A stretch of 48,826 nt of DNA from Bacteroidia bacterium (GCA_026391655.1 JAPLDR010000105.1:1-48826); one strand, 5' to 3'; counted from the stretch's first letter, positions 6,722 through 15,432 are shown. The notes: generated by a model not told the origin, from the sequence alone. Numbers and translations are program-made.

Positions 6722-6933
6722 TTCTATTTTATGTTTTAATATCAAAAAGAACCATCCGCCAGCTGGCGGACTACCCTGTCATCCGTCAGTTGACGGACTA
6801 AACCAACTGATCCGTCAGCTGACGGACCTTCCATTTTATGTTTTAATATCAAAAAGAACCATCCGCCAGCTGGCGGACTACCCTGTCATCCGTCGGTTGA
6901 CGGACTAAACCAACTGATCCGTCAACAGATGGA
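6720..6933 (-). repeat. two tandem 107-bp degenerate tRNA-Val units
   Basis: Copies at 6720-6826 and 6827-6933 are nearly identical. Each has the array spacer (TTTTATGTTTTAATATC and flanks) followed by fragments of tRNA-Val: CTACCCTGTCA (anticodon loop side) and CTAAACCAACTGA (D-arm), plus-strand reading. The remaining tRNA parts (acceptor/T-arm, 5' anticodon stem, 5' acceptor) are each replaced by a 16-bp palindrome. The 107-bp period equals one tRNA gene plus spacer, so these are former tRNA genes in a tandem array read from the promoter at 6952. Confidence 0.85.
6755..6933. repeat. family of 16-bp palindromes, consensus TCCGYCA-NN-TGRCGGA
   Basis: Copies lie at 6755-6770 and 6862-6877 (TCCGCCAGCTGGCGGA), 6782-6797 (TCCGTCAGTTGACGGA), 6811-6826 (TCCGTCAGCTGACGGA), 6889-6904 (TCCGTCGGTTGACGGA) and 6918-6933 (TCCGTCAACAGATGGA, decayed), plus one inside the pseudo-tRNA at 6329-6344. 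Every copy stands where a tRNA segment should be. I saw no further copies elsewhere in the window. The sequences look like a short interspersed palindrome family that may occur across the genome. Confidence 0.85.
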
Positions 6934-6951
6934 CCTAAAATCTCAGTGTGC

Positions 6952-6959
6952 AAAGATAA
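6952..6959 (-). promoter_or_regulatory. -7 box of the tRNA-Val array promoter
   Basis: The minus strand reads TATCTTTG, matching TAnnTTTG, with a weak -33 (TTG at 6980-6978) about 18 bp upstream. It lies just before the first degenerate unit, so one transcript would run through both degenerate copies, tRNA-Val, the GIY-YIG gene and the pseudo-tRNA. Confidence 0.6.
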
Positions 6960-6985
6960 TAAATGGTACTAATCTACCAAGTTTA

Positions 6986-8356
6986 TCATTCTGTAAGAAA
7001 AATATACCTGACTACAACCAGTACAAAGAGCAAATACATCATCCAATGTACCTGTTTGTATTTACCGGTCAGCACTTTTAACAATGTATAGAAAATAATA
7101 CCTGCTGCGACTCCATTGGCAATACTGTAGGTAAAAGGCATCATGATAAAGGTCATAAACGCCGGAAAACCTTCAGTAAAGTCCTCGAAATCTATCTCTT
7201 TTATACTCGACACCATCAACAGACCAACAATGATTAACGCCGGAGCTGTGGCTGCACTTGGTATCAGTGTAGCGAGTGGAGCAAGGATTAGGGCAACCAG
7301 GAATAAAATACCTGTTGTGACGGCTGTTAATCCGGTCCGACCACCTTCGCTGATACCGGCTGCACTTTCGACATAGGCTGTAATGGTACTTGTTCCCATT
7401 AATGCACCAAAAGAGACACCGAAAGCATCGACGAGCATCGCTTTCCCGATTTTAGGTGATTTCCCCTCTTTATCAATCAGTCCCGCTTTGTTCGCCGTTC
7501 CGACCAGTGTTCCGAAGGTGTCAAACAGTTCCACGAAAGTAAAGGTAAATACGACAGTCCAGATTCCCATATTAAGTGCACCTTTGATATCAAGCGCTCC
7601 AACGGCCAGATTTGAAAAATCGGGGAGTGCGATCGGACTAAATCCGGGGGCAATCTGCGTAACTCCCATTGGAATCCCGATGATGGTTGAAACCACGATT
7701 CCAATAAGAAGTGAGCCTTTCACGCGAAGGGCCATCAAAGCGGCTGTGATTCCAAGACCGATAAGGCACAATAACATAGCAGGATTTTTGAGACTCCCAA
7801 ATCCGATATTCCACTCAAAAAACATCAACCCGGCTTTACCGCCGCTTGCCTGCATTTTAGCAAGTGTTGGAGGAATTACACTGGCCGAGGCAACCATTAT
7901 CTCGGAGAGTTTAAGACCGATCACGGTAATAAAAAGTCCGATACCCACAGTTATAGCAACTTTAAGTGATGCCGGTACAGCAACAACAAGTATTTGACGG
8001 ACTTTGGTAACCGTCAATAAGATAAAGATAATTCCCGAGATAAATACTGCACCGAGTGCTACCTGCCAGGGCATGCCAACTCCCTGAAGCGCAACTGTTG
8101 CAAAGAGGGCGTTTAGTCCCATTCCCGGAGCCAATGCAATCGGGAAATTGGCAATCATTCCCATAGCAATAGTTACAATTCCGGCAGCAACAGCCGTTGC
8201 AAAGAATACCGCCCCTTTATCCATACCTGTTGAGGAAAGGATGTTTGGGTTGAGGAACAGGATATACGCCATCGTCATAAACGTAGTAACCCCCGCAATA
8301 ACCTCAGTTTTAACCGAAGTTTTGTTCGCCGTTAGTTTGAAAAGTTTTTCAAGCAT
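6986..8356 (-). CDS. NCS2/AzgA-family purine (hypoxanthine/guanine) permease
   Basis: 456 residues with about 12-14 hydrophobic segments. The N-terminal TTFMTMAYILFLNPNILS and the APGMGLNALFA segment are hallmark stretches of the AzgA/PbuG branch of nucleobase permeases. FVELFDTFGTLVGTANKAGL and MGTSTITAYVESAAGISEGG (about 270-335) are the other conserved blocks. It imports hypoxanthine, guanine or adenine with protons across the inner membrane. The gene for a Tsx-like outer-membrane protein ends 16 bases upstream on the same strand, which suggests a two-membrane purine or nucleoside uptake pair. The exact substrate cannot be read from sequence. Confidence 0.92.
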   Translation of the reverse strand: MLEKLFKLTANKTSVKTEVIAGVTTFMTMAYILFLNPNILSSTGMDKGAVFFATAVAAGIVTIAMGMIANFPIALAPGMGLNALFATVALQGVGMPWQVALGAVFISGIIFILLTVTKVRQILVVAVPASLKVAITVGIGLFITVIGLKLSEIMVASASVIPPTLAKMQASGGKAGLMFFEWNIGFGSLKNPAMLLCLIGLGITAALMALRVKGSLLIGIVVSTIIGIPMGVTQIAPGFSPIALPDFSNLAVGALDIKGALNMGIWTVVFTFTFVELFDTFGTLVGTANKAGLIDKEGKSPKIGKAMLVDAFGVSFGALMGTSTITAYVESAAGISEGGRTGLTAVTTGILFLVALILAPLATLIPSAATAPALIIVGLLMVSSIKEIDFEDFTEGFPAFMTFIMMPFTYSIANGVAAGIIFYTLLKVLTGKYKQVHWMMYLLFVLVVVRYIFLTE

Positions 8357-8372
8357 AAGTGGTTATTTTAAT

Positions 8373-9074
8373 TTAGAAATTCCATTTACCTGCGATTGTT
8401 GGATTTACCATTAATCCATTGTGACCAGCAAAATTTGAACTTACTTCAACCTCGCTTCCCACCGAGAAATGTTCTGTGCAATTATACCAAAACTGAGGTT
8501 CGCTCAGGAATACAAAATTGGTTGATTTTGTGTTGGCGCCAACTCCGACAATATTGTCTTCTCTCCAGAAATCGGCGAATCCGGAGAGGGTTACTTTGTT
8601 TTTCAACAGCTGAACTGTCCAGACGCCAGTTAACTGGAACGACATATCGTTTTTACCACGAATGTTTTTGTACATCGCCTCTAAGGTGAAAACTTTTGAA
8701 AAATCAGATGTATTCCAGGTGTAATTTCCTCCAAATAGCCAGGCATCGTTGATTTGGTACGCGCCGTTAAACGGAGTGGCCTTAAATTGTCCAAAACCGC
8801 CATTGTACTCAACGTGCAGTTCGAAAGGACTTTTCCAGAATTTCAGTCCGCGTGAGATTTCGAAATATCCCATACTAACTCCCTGAGCGCCACCAGATCC
8901 ATAATCCATATCGACAAAGAAAAAGGTGCTTCCCCATTTGTCTGGTTTGAACATTTCGACGGTTGAAGTAAGGTATTTACGGTCTTTACCCAAATCATAA
9001 TGCAATTGCACATTTTGCGCTTCTAGTGCTGCTCCGGCAGTAAAAAGAGCGAATAGAATCAGAAGTTTTTTCAT
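8373..9074 (-). CDS. DUF5020-family Tsx-like outer-membrane protein
   Basis: 233 residues with a signal peptide (MKKLLILFALFTAGAALEAQ). The mature protein is made of aromatic-rich strands: NVQLHYDLGKDRKYLTSTVE, STFFFVDMDYG, PFELHVEYNGGFG, AWLFGGNYTWN, and it ends WNF. This resembles DUF5020, a relative of the nucleoside-specific channel Tsx. It lies directly upstream of the purine permease in the same orientation, which supports a role in nucleoside or purine passage through the outer membrane. That role is inference from context and family; the barrel itself is well supported. Confidence 0.8.
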   Translation of the reverse strand: MKKLLILFALFTAGAALEAQNVQLHYDLGKDRKYLTSTVEMFKPDKWGSTFFFVDMDYGSGGAQGVSMGYFEISRGLKFWKSPFELHVEYNGGFGQFKATPFNGAYQINDAWLFGGNYTWNTSDFSKVFTLEAMYKNIRGKNDMSFQLTGVWTVQLLKNKVTLSGFADFWREDNIVGVGANTKSTNFVFLSEPQFWYNCTEHFSVGSEVEVSSNFAGHNGLMVNPTIAGKWNF

Positions 9075-9124
9075 GTAGTTTATTTATTTAGTTATTTAGT
9101 TGTAAAAATAGAAATTAATTTAAA

Positions 9125-9147
9125 AATGCCCGGAAGTTCCGGGCATT
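9125..9147 (-). terminator. intrinsic terminator after the DUF1080 gene
   Basis: AATGCCCGGAA at 9125-9135 is repeated inverted at 9137-9147 (effectively a 9-bp stem and 5-base loop), followed on the minus strand by TTTTTAAATT. It lies 26 bases past the DUF1080 stop. Confidence 0.8.
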
Positions 9148-9172
9148 ATGTTGGTAAAATATTTTCAGCACT

Positions 9173-9937
9173 TTACAGTTTTCTGATCCAGATATTTTTG
9201 TAGCTAACCGGATTACCATGATCCTGAAGAACCAATGCACCAGGTCCATGAGCTATGTATTTTGGAATTCCAATATACTCAGTCGGGCCTAACAGTTGAA
9301 CATTATTTTGTACGAGGACACCATTCTGAAGTACTGTGGCGCGGGCCGGCAAAAACAAGGTGCCATCTTCCTTAAACCTTGGAGCTGTATAGATGACATC
9401 ATAAGTCTGCCATTCACCCGGTTTTTTGCAAACATTCACAAGCGGAGCATACTGTTTGTAAAATGAGCCGGCCTGTCCGTTGCGGTAAGTACAGTTGTCG
9501 TAATTATCGAGTACCTGCAATTCGTATCTTTCCTGCATAAATATCCCGGAGTTTCCTCGTGCCTGACTTTTGTTTTCAGGATTTACTTCAGCAGGAGAGC
9601 GCCATTCGATATGTAACTGAAAATCTTCGAAAAGCATTTTTGTCTGAATTGTGCCGGTTCCTTTAACTACGGTGACACAATTATCAGTAACATTCCATCC
9701 GGGAACTTCACCCTTGCTATTTGTCCAGTTTTGAACCAATGTTGCACTGGTTCCGTCAAAAAGAACAATAGCATCCGATGGGGCATTCAGATTAGTTTCA
9801 GCTGGCGTTACAACTCTAACTTCGGGATCCCAGAATTCGGTCATCTCGGGTTTCATTTTTGCAAGTTCGGGGTTTTGATTTTGTGCATTAGCCGTAAAAG
9901 CACCAAAGACGCAAAGTCCTAAAAGAATCTTTTTCAT
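9173..9937 (-). CDS. DUF1080 (3-keto-disaccharide hydrolase-like) secreted protein
   Basis: 254 residues with a signal peptide (MKKILLGLCVFGAFTANAQ). Residues from about 55 on form the concanavalin-like DUF1080 domain: AIVLFDGTSATLVQNW, WNVTDNCVTVVKGTG, DFQLHIEWRSP, ARGNSGIFMQERYELQVLDN and the end stretch LQDHGNPVSYKNIWIR. Family members occur in sugar-degrading Bacteroidota and Planctomycetes; some cleave 3-keto-glycosides. The protein is probably periplasmic or surface exposed. It stands alone between two terminators, with no sugar-uptake genes beside it, so its substrate is open. Confidence 0.88.
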   Translation of the reverse strand: MKKILLGLCVFGAFTANAQNQNPELAKMKPEMTEFWDPEVRVVTPAETNLNAPSDAIVLFDGTSATLVQNWTNSKGEVPGWNVTDNCVTVVKGTGTIQTKMLFEDFQLHIEWRSPAEVNPENKSQARGNSGIFMQERYELQVLDNYDNCTYRNGQAGSFYKQYAPLVNVCKKPGEWQTYDVIYTAPRFKEDGTLFLPARATVLQNGVLVQNNVQLLGPTEYIGIPKYIAHGPGALVLQDHGNPVSYKNIWIRKL

Positions 9938-9996
9938 TTTTCTTTGAATTTTGATTACCGTTAATTAAAATATAAAAGTACAACAATTGAGAATAC

Positions 9997-10884
9997 TTAT
10001 TCTCCAAGATATTTCTTTTTCATCTTTCGCGACATTCCAATCATTACGACTTCGGGGAAATGGCGGGCAGTATATTTGGTATTTGGAAGAAGAATTTCGG
10101 GTTTTATTGATGACACACAGAATTTAGTGAGTACATAGTCTGACTCGTTGGTTTTTATGTTTACATGATATACAAGTAAATAAACATGCGATCTGGTTTG
10201 ACTATTACCAGCTGATGCAATCCCAATAGGTTGCGATGCGATGATTTTATCTCCAATTTGAGGGAAAACTTTATTGTTTTCCAATTGTGAATAACGTGCC
10301 ACTGTTCCATCATCGTGAAGAATGATAACATAGTTATAATCACTACTATACCACACATCCCGATCTTTTTCCTTTATACTCATTTTATTCTCAACCACAA
10401 TTCCACCCCGTGAGGCATAGATTGTATCACCGGCATTCGTGTTGAATCCCATGCAGTACCAATTTGTCGGTCCACTTTTGCCAAGGATCGAGCTGATGTT
10501 CGAAACTTGAAAAACCTCCGTCGAAGTACCATTCTTTACTGGAATCAAATAGGGATAATCGGGATCAATCTTAGCCGAGGGATCAGAGGTGAAAAACCGG
10601 TAACTATAGGAAGAGAAAGGAGAAGAACCCTGATTGGGTTTTACAGTACACAGTTGTTCCTTGCCATACTCGACGCGATGTGCAAAACCCGGTGTATCAG
10701 TACAAGTGCCTACAAGATCTCTAAACTCCAGGACAACGAAATAGGGCCTTTGTGAATGGTTAGTTGCCTCAAACTTTAAATCACCTTTGTCATCATATTG
10801 GTAACTGACTTCAACGTCTTGCGCCTGAATTCGGGTTGAAAAGAGGATTGATAATAAAATGAGGATTCTCGTAATTTTCTTCAT
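9997..10884 (-). CDS. secreted M23-like protein lacking the metal ligands
   Basis: 295 residues, signal peptide to about A21. The C-terminal half follows the LytM/M23 pattern: GDTIYASRGGIVVE, YNYVIILHDDGTVARYSQL, IGDKIIASQPIGIASAGN, HVYLLVYHV. In active M23 enzymes the first block is preceded by HxxxD and the last reads HxH. Here the first motif is absent (GFNTNAGD) and the last is HVY, so zinc binding is probably lost. The N-terminal half (about 22-130) is beta-rich and unassigned. Likely a non-catalytic cell-wall binding or regulatory relative. It is followed by DUF1080 on the same strand but with a 59-base gap. Confidence 0.65.
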   Translation of the reverse strand: MKKITRILILLSILFSTRIQAQDVEVSYQYDDKGDLKFEATNHSQRPYFVVLEFRDLVGTCTDTPGFAHRVEYGKEQLCTVKPNQGSSPFSSYSYRFFTSDPSAKIDPDYPYLIPVKNGTSTEVFQVSNISSILGKSGPTNWYCMGFNTNAGDTIYASRGGIVVENKMSIKEKDRDVWYSSDYNYVIILHDDGTVARYSQLENNKVFPQIGDKIIASQPIGIASAGNSQTRSHVYLLVYHVNIKTNESDYVLTKFCVSSIKPEILLPNTKYTARHFPEVVMIGMSRKMKKKYLGE

Positions 10885-10931
10885 GGGTGTCAGATTTTGG
10901 CAGAGTAATTTTAGGTTAATTTATTAAGAAG

Positions 10932-10973
10932 AAATGGAATCCGACAGATTTAGGAACCAGCCGGATTCCATTT
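10932..10973 (-). terminator. intrinsic terminator after the phosphohexomutase gene
   Basis: AAATGGAATCCG (10932-10943) and CGGATTCCATTT (10962-10973) form a 12-bp stem with an 18-base loop, 19 bases beyond the stop of the leftward mutase gene. Confidence 0.75.
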
Positions 10974-10992
10974 TGATATGTGTTGTAGTATC

Positions 10993-12738
10993 TTAAAGGC
11001 CGAGATCAGTCATTACCTGATCAATCTTTAGATCGGTTTTAGCCTCCACTGCATCATACTGATCGCGTGAAACAAGTGCATCCTTTACTTCGATGTAAAA
11101 TTTAATTTTTGGTTCGGTTCCCGAAGGTCGTACGGAAACTTTTGTACCATCCTTTGTAAAAAACTGCAAAACATTGGAGGTGATTTTCTGATTGATGGGC
11201 TTTTCAGCACCCGTAACCAGGTTCTTTTCTTTGAGTGTCTCATAATCCTTTACGACTGAAAGTTCAGATCCCGCCAAATGTTTTGGGGGATTGTTCCGGA
11301 AATTAACCATCATTTGTTCGATCTCCTCAGCACCGCTTTTCCCTTTCCGAACCACATATTTCATTTTTTCTTTCGAATAGCCATAGGTAAGGTAAATATC
11401 CTGTAGCATTTCAAATAACGAGCGTCCGTTATCTTTGGCCCACGCAGCAATTTCAGCCATGAGCGCACATGATGTCACAGCATCTTTGTCGCGGACAAAA
11501 TCTGCAGGAAGAAATCCGAAACTCTCTTCTCCCCCACCAATATATTCTTTAATACCTTCGTTTTCACGAATTACTTCGGCAATAAACTTGAATCCTGTGT
11601 AACAATCGTAGTATTCAACACCGTTTTTCAAGGCTATTTCGGCAGCAAGTTCTGAAGTAACAATCGTTTTCACGACATATTGCTTTCCTTTCAGGAGACC
11701 AAGTTCTTTTCGCCTGGTAATGATGTAATAAAGGAAGATAAGTACCGTCTGATTTCCATTAACCAGAATAAATTTCCCTTTGTCATTTTTTACAGCGATA
11801 CCTAATCGGTCAGCATCGGGATCTGAGGCCATCACGATATCGGCATCCGTTTCGACCGCTTTTTCGATGGCCAGTTTCATTGCTGCCGGTTCCTCCGGAT
11901 TAGGGGAGATGACAGTCGGGAAATCACCACTCACAACATCCTGCTCCGGAACATGAATAACATTCGTAAATCCCATTTTGGCCAACGCCATCGGAATAAG
12001 TTTAACACCTGTTCCATGTATCGGAGTGTATACTATTTTAAGATCTTTATTGCGTTTAATTGCATCGGGTGACAGTGAAACAGAAACTACTTTTTTAAGA
12101 AATTTATTGTCCATGTCGACACCCAAAATGGTAATATTTTTTTTAGGTCCGTTGAATTTAATGTCGTCGACTTTCACTTTCGAAACTTCGTTGATGATAT
12201 TAACGTCATGTGGTTCAACAATCTGTGAACCATCGTCCCAATAGGCTTTGTACCCGTTGTATTCTTTTGGATTGTGCGAGGCGGTGAGGATAATTCCACT
12301 TTGCAAACCGAGTTCCCTGATAACAAACGACAGTTCGGGCGTTGGACGTAAATCCTCGAAAAGGTATACCTTGAATCCGTTTGCAGAAAAAATTCCGGCA
12401 GCAGTTTCTGCAAAGAGCCGGCTGTTGTTTCGGCAATCATAACCGATCGCAACGCCAATTTGGGGCAATTTGGCAAAAGCCACTTTAAGGTAATTGCTAA
12501 GTCCTTGGGTAGCAGCACCCACAGTATAAATGTTCATGCGATTCGAGCCAACACCCATAATTCCGCGCAACCCACCGGTACCGAATTCAAGATCACGGTA
12601 AAATGCATCAATCAATGCCGTATTATCATCATTATTAATGAGCTGACGAACTTCTTCCTTTGTTTTATCATCATAATTCCCTGTCAGCCATTCATTGGCC
12701 TTCTGCAGAATAATTGCCGGTGTTTCAATTGTTTTCAT
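10993..12738 (-). CDS. phosphoglucomutase/phosphomannomutase family enzyme
   Basis: 581 residues, matching the long type of alpha-D-phosphohexomutase. FGTGGLRGIMGVGSNRMN (about 52-69) opens domain 1, TASHNPKEYNGYK (152-164) carries the phosphoserine S154, DPDADR (306-311) is the magnesium loop, GGGEESFG (near 400) is the sugar-binding loop, and VSVRPSGTEPKIKFY near the C-terminus is the phosphate-binding loop. It interconverts hexose 1- and 6-phosphates, linking glycolysis to glycan and glycogen synthesis and, with galU here, to UDP-glucose. All catalytic loops are intact. It is monocistronic, divergent from rpsA, and closed by its own terminator. Confidence 0.93.
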   Translation of the reverse strand: MKTIETPAIILQKANEWLTGNYDDKTKEEVRQLINNDDNTALIDAFYRDLEFGTGGLRGIMGVGSNRMNIYTVGAATQGLSNYLKVAFAKLPQIGVAIGYDCRNNSRLFAETAAGIFSANGFKVYLFEDLRPTPELSFVIRELGLQSGIILTASHNPKEYNGYKAYWDDGSQIVEPHDVNIINEVSKVKVDDIKFNGPKKNITILGVDMDNKFLKKVVSVSLSPDAIKRNKDLKIVYTPIHGTGVKLIPMALAKMGFTNVIHVPEQDVVSGDFPTVISPNPEEPAAMKLAIEKAVETDADIVMASDPDADRLGIAVKNDKGKFILVNGNQTVLIFLYYIITRRKELGLLKGKQYVVKTIVTSELAAEIALKNGVEYYDCYTGFKFIAEVIRENEGIKEYIGGGEESFGFLPADFVRDKDAVTSCALMAEIAAWAKDNGRSLFEMLQDIYLTYGYSKEKMKYVVRKGKSGAEEIEQMMVNFRNNPPKHLAGSELSVVKDYETLKEKNLVTGAEKPINQKITSNVLQFFTKDGTKVSVRPSGTEPKIKFYIEVKDALVSRDQYDAVEAKTDLKIDQVMTDLGL

Positions 12739-12876
12739 GCTTTATCAATTTAAATGACTTTTCAATCTGTTTTACCTGAATTCAAAATAAATATCAAAAA
12801 TAACTCTGATTTTTGATTTATTAAGATAGTGAAAATGAGTTTTACTGCAAATTAACCTTAAAAAAACAAATAATCA

Positions 12877-12907
12877 TTTGATATTAAAGGGATAAATCCT
12901 ACTTTTG
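12877..12907 (+). promoter_or_regulatory. rpsA promoter
   Basis: TTTG (12877-12880), exactly 19 bases, then TACTTTTG (12900-12907): a perfect TTTG-N19-TAnnTTTG match. Start of transcription would be near 12914, leaving a leader of about 44 nt before the ATG. Confidence 0.85.
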
Positions 12908-12957
12908 CGGCACAAAATAAAATAATGTCTAATTTATTAATTTTAAGAACATCTTGA

Positions 12958-15006
12958 ATGAGTGAAATTAACGAAAACCCCGAAATTAACGAGGCAGCGG
13001 AGTTACCCGCCGAAGTACCTGTAACACCTGAGGTACCTGAAGTGCCTGTCGTTCCTGAAACACCTGAAGTACCTGTTACTCCTGTTGCTCCTGAAGTACC
13101 TGTAACACCTGAGGTACCTTCTTCTCCGGTTGCTCCTGAAGTACCTGAAACACCTGAAGTACTTGCTGCTCCGGTTGCTCCTGAAGTACCTGTTGCTCCT
13201 GTAGTAAGAGTTTTAAAAGAGACATCCTCAAAAGCTGAGGAAGATTTTGACTGGGATGCCTTCGAAGGCACCAAGTTAGTCAATAGTGTTGCCAGTAAAA
13301 AAGAGATGACTGACATGTACGACAATACACTTTCTATCCTTCAGGAGAAAGAAGTTGTTGACGGTCGTGTAATCTCCATGAACAAACGTGAAGTTGTTGT
13401 TGATATCGGCTACAAATCAGACGGTATTGTTTCTGTAAACGAATTCCGTTACAATCCGGCACTTAAAATTGGCGATAAAGTGGAAGTTTATGTCGAAACC
13501 CTTGAAGATAAAAAAGGGCAGCTGACACTTTCGCACAAGAAAGCACGTGCAATGCGTAGCTGGGATCGTGTTAACGCAGCGCTTGAAAATGACGAAATTA
13601 TTACCGGATTCATCAAATGCCGCACGAAAGGTGGTATGATTGTAGATGTATTCGGAATTGAAGCCTTCCTTCCGGGATCTCAGATTGATGTTAAACCAAT
13701 CCGTGATTACGATATTTATGTGAACAAAACAATGGAGTTTAAAGTGGTTAAAATCAACCATGAGTTCCGTAATGTTGTTGTTTCGCATAAAGCGCTTATC
13801 GAAGCTGAGCTTGAACAGCAGAAGAAGGACATCATCTCCAAACTTGAAAAAGGACAGGTTCTTGAAGGAACCGTTAAAAATATCACCTCTTACGGTGTAT
13901 TTATTGACCTTGGCGGCGTAGATGGATTAATCCACATCACCGACTTGAGTTGGGGACGCGTGGCTCATCCTAACGAAATCGTACAGCTTGATCAAAAGAT
14001 CAACGTCGTTATTCTTGATTTCGACGATGACAAAAAACGTATCGCCCTTGGACTTAAACAATTATCTCCTCATCCTTGGGATAACCTCAGTGCAGAACTT
14101 AAAGTTGGCGATGTCGTGAAAGGTAAAGTCGTAGTGATGGCCGATTATGGCGCATTCATCGAAATTGCTCCCGGAGTTGAAGGTTTGATCCATGTTTCTG
14201 AAATGAGCTGGTCACAACATCTTCGTTCAGCACAGGACTTTCTGAAAGTTGGAGACGAAGTCGAAGCTACTATTCTAACACTTGATCGTGACGAACGCAA
14301 AATGTCACTGGGCATCAAACAAATGAAGAATGATCCATGGGATAAGATTGAAGCTAAATATGCGATCGGTTCTAATCATGTTGCCAAGGTACGCAACTTC
14401 ACCAATTTCGGCGTATTTGTTGAAATTGAAGAGGGTGTTGACGGTCTGATTCATATCAGCGATCTTAGCTGGACCAAAAAAATCAAACATCCGTCGGAAT
14501 TCACTTCCATTGGTGCAGAAGTTGATGTTCAGGTACTTGATATTGACAAAGACAACCGTCGCCTGAGCCTCGGTCACAAACAGCTTGAAGAAAATCCATG
14601 GGATGTATTCGAAACAATCTTTACCGTTGACTCTGTACATGAAGGTATAGTAATCGATCTTTTCGACAAAGGTGCTGTAATTTCATTGCCTTATGGCGTT
14701 GAAGGATTCGCAACTCCCCGTCACCTGGTAAAAGAAGATGGCTCGAATGTCAAAATGGATGAGAAACTTGAGTTTAAGGTTATTGAATTCTCAAAATCTG
14801 CAAAAAGAATAATTCTTTCACATTCACGTGTATATGAGGATGTCAAAAAGTCGGAAGAGACAGCTAAGAAAAAAGCTACTGCCAAAACGACTCAGAAAGG
14901 AATTAAAACGTTGAAAGATAATGTTGAGAAAACAACACTTGGGGACATCAGCGAATTAGCTGCCTTGAGAACTCAGATGGAAGAAAAAGAGAAAAGAGAT
15001 AACTAA
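12958..15006 (+). CDS. rpsA: 30S ribosomal protein S1
   Basis: 682 residues. After a proline-rich leader come the DFDWDAFEG motif seen in Bacteroidota S1 proteins and six S1 RNA-binding repeats: [100 protein letters not shown] and [20 protein letters not shown]. Repeats 3-5 carry the conserved GLIH segment. S1 tethers mRNA to the 30S subunit and matters for unstructured leaders that lack Shine-Dalgarno sites. The tail is lysine-rich. Odd is the leader (about residues 19-82), a low-complexity series of PEVP, PEAP-like and PVAP units. The STAS gene follows after 40 bases. Confidence 0.96.
   Translation: MSEINENPEINEAAELPAEVPVTPEVPEVPVVPETPEVPVTPVAPEVPVTPEVPSSPVAPEVPETPEVLAAPVAPEVPVAPVVRVLKETSSKAEEDFDWDAFEGTKLVNSVASKKEMTDMYDNTLSILQEKEVVDGRVISMNKREVVVDIGYKSDGIVSVNEFRYNPALKIGDKVEVYVETLEDKKGQLTLSHKKARAMRSWDRVNAALENDEIITGFIKCRTKGGMIVDVFGIEAFLPGSQIDVKPIRDYDIYVNKTMEFKVVKINHEFRNVVVSHKALIEAELEQQKKDIISKLEKGQVLEGTVKNITSYGVFIDLGGVDGLIHITDLSWGRVAHPNEIVQLDQKINVVILDFDDDKKRIALGLKQLSPHPWDNLSAELKVGDVVKGKVVVMADYGAFIEIAPGVEGLIHVSEMSWSQHLRSAQDFLKVGDEVEATILTLDRDERKMSLGIKQMKNDPWDKIEAKYAIGSNHVAKVRNFTNFGVFVEIEEGVDGLIHISDLSWTKKIKHPSEFTSIGAEVDVQVLDIDKDNRRLSLGHKQLEENPWDVFETIFTVDSVHEGIVIDLFDKGAVISLPYGVEGFATPRHLVKEDGSNVKMDEKLEFKVIEFSKSAKRIILSHSRVYEDVKKSEETAKKKATAKTTQKGIKTLKDNVEKTTLGDISELAALRTQMEEKEKRDN
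13012..13203 (+). repeat. degenerate 9-27 bp tandem repeats encoding the proline-rich S1 leader
   Basis: Units such as CCTGAAGTACCTGT, CCTGTTGCTCCTG and CCTGAAACACCTG recur in a shuffled order, encoding PEVP, PVAP and PETP blocks. The array is prone to expansion and contraction, so the leader length may vary between strains. Its antisense frame reads as a spurious GTSG repeat protein. Confidence 0.85.
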
Positions 15007-15046
15007 GCAGGTTATTGATCGGGTAATATATCTTAACTGGTTATCC

Positions 15047-15391
15047 ATGAATTTTATCGTTCGAAAAGAGGAAAATTATTCCTGTATAAAAGTTGTCAGA
15101 GATCGTCTTGATAGTTTTGTTTCTCCGGAGTTGAAAGCTGAACTTGTGATGCTTGCAAGTAATCAGGAGCACAATATTATTCTTGACCTTGCGGATTGCA
15201 ATTATTGCGACTCTTCAGGATTAAGCGCCATTCTTGTTGGAAACCGGCTTTGCGAGGACTCAGAGGGAACATTTATCATTTGTAATCTCTCACAGAGCGT
15301 TGAAAAAATGATAAAGCTGGCAATGCTCGATTCAATCCTGTTGATAGCGTCAAACCTTGAGGAAGCTGAAAAATTACTCTTCAATATCTGA
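15047..15391 (+). CDS. STAS-domain protein (anti-sigma-factor-antagonist type)
   Basis: 114 residues, a single STAS domain. NIILDLADCNYCDSSGLSAI holds the conserved DSSGL, where the serine is the phosphorylation site in SpoIIAA-like proteins, and GTFIICNLSQSVEKMIKLAM is the following strand and helix. Typical members bind or release an anti-sigma factor or control another partner according to phosphorylation. No kinase or phosphatase is nearby. It lies 40 bases after rpsA with no promoter between, so it is likely the second gene of that transcript, which ends at the hairpin 15403-15425. Confidence 0.88.
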   Translation: MNFIVRKEENYSCIKVVRDRLDSFVSPELKAELVMLASNQEHNIILDLADCNYCDSSGLSAILVGNRLCEDSEGTFIICNLSQSVEKMIKLAMLDSILLIASNLEEAEKLLFNI

Positions 15392-15402
15392 CTAAAGAAA
15401 AA

Positions 15403-15432
15403 AACCCGGTCTCAACAGCCGGGTTTTCTTTT
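15403..15432 (+). terminator. intrinsic terminator of the rpsA-STAS transcript
   Basis: AACCCGG (15403-15409) pairs with CCGGGTT (15419-15425) across a 9-base loop and is followed by a T-rich run. Confidence 0.85.

Noticed and set aside
6755-6933. Possible CRISPR array or rho-independent terminators
   Set aside because: The repeats are 16-bp perfect palindromes with unequal 11, 13 and 35-base spacers made of tRNA and array sequence, no Cas genes are present, and no T-runs follow.
7383-7997. 204-residue forward ORF inside the purine permease gene
   Set aside because: Shadow of the permease frame, which has full family motifs on the other strand.
12858-13325. 155-residue antisense ORF with collagen-like GTSG/GATG repeats
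   Set aside because: It is the complement of the proline-rich S1 leader repeats and opposes the clearly coding rpsA frame; no promoter or leader supports it.
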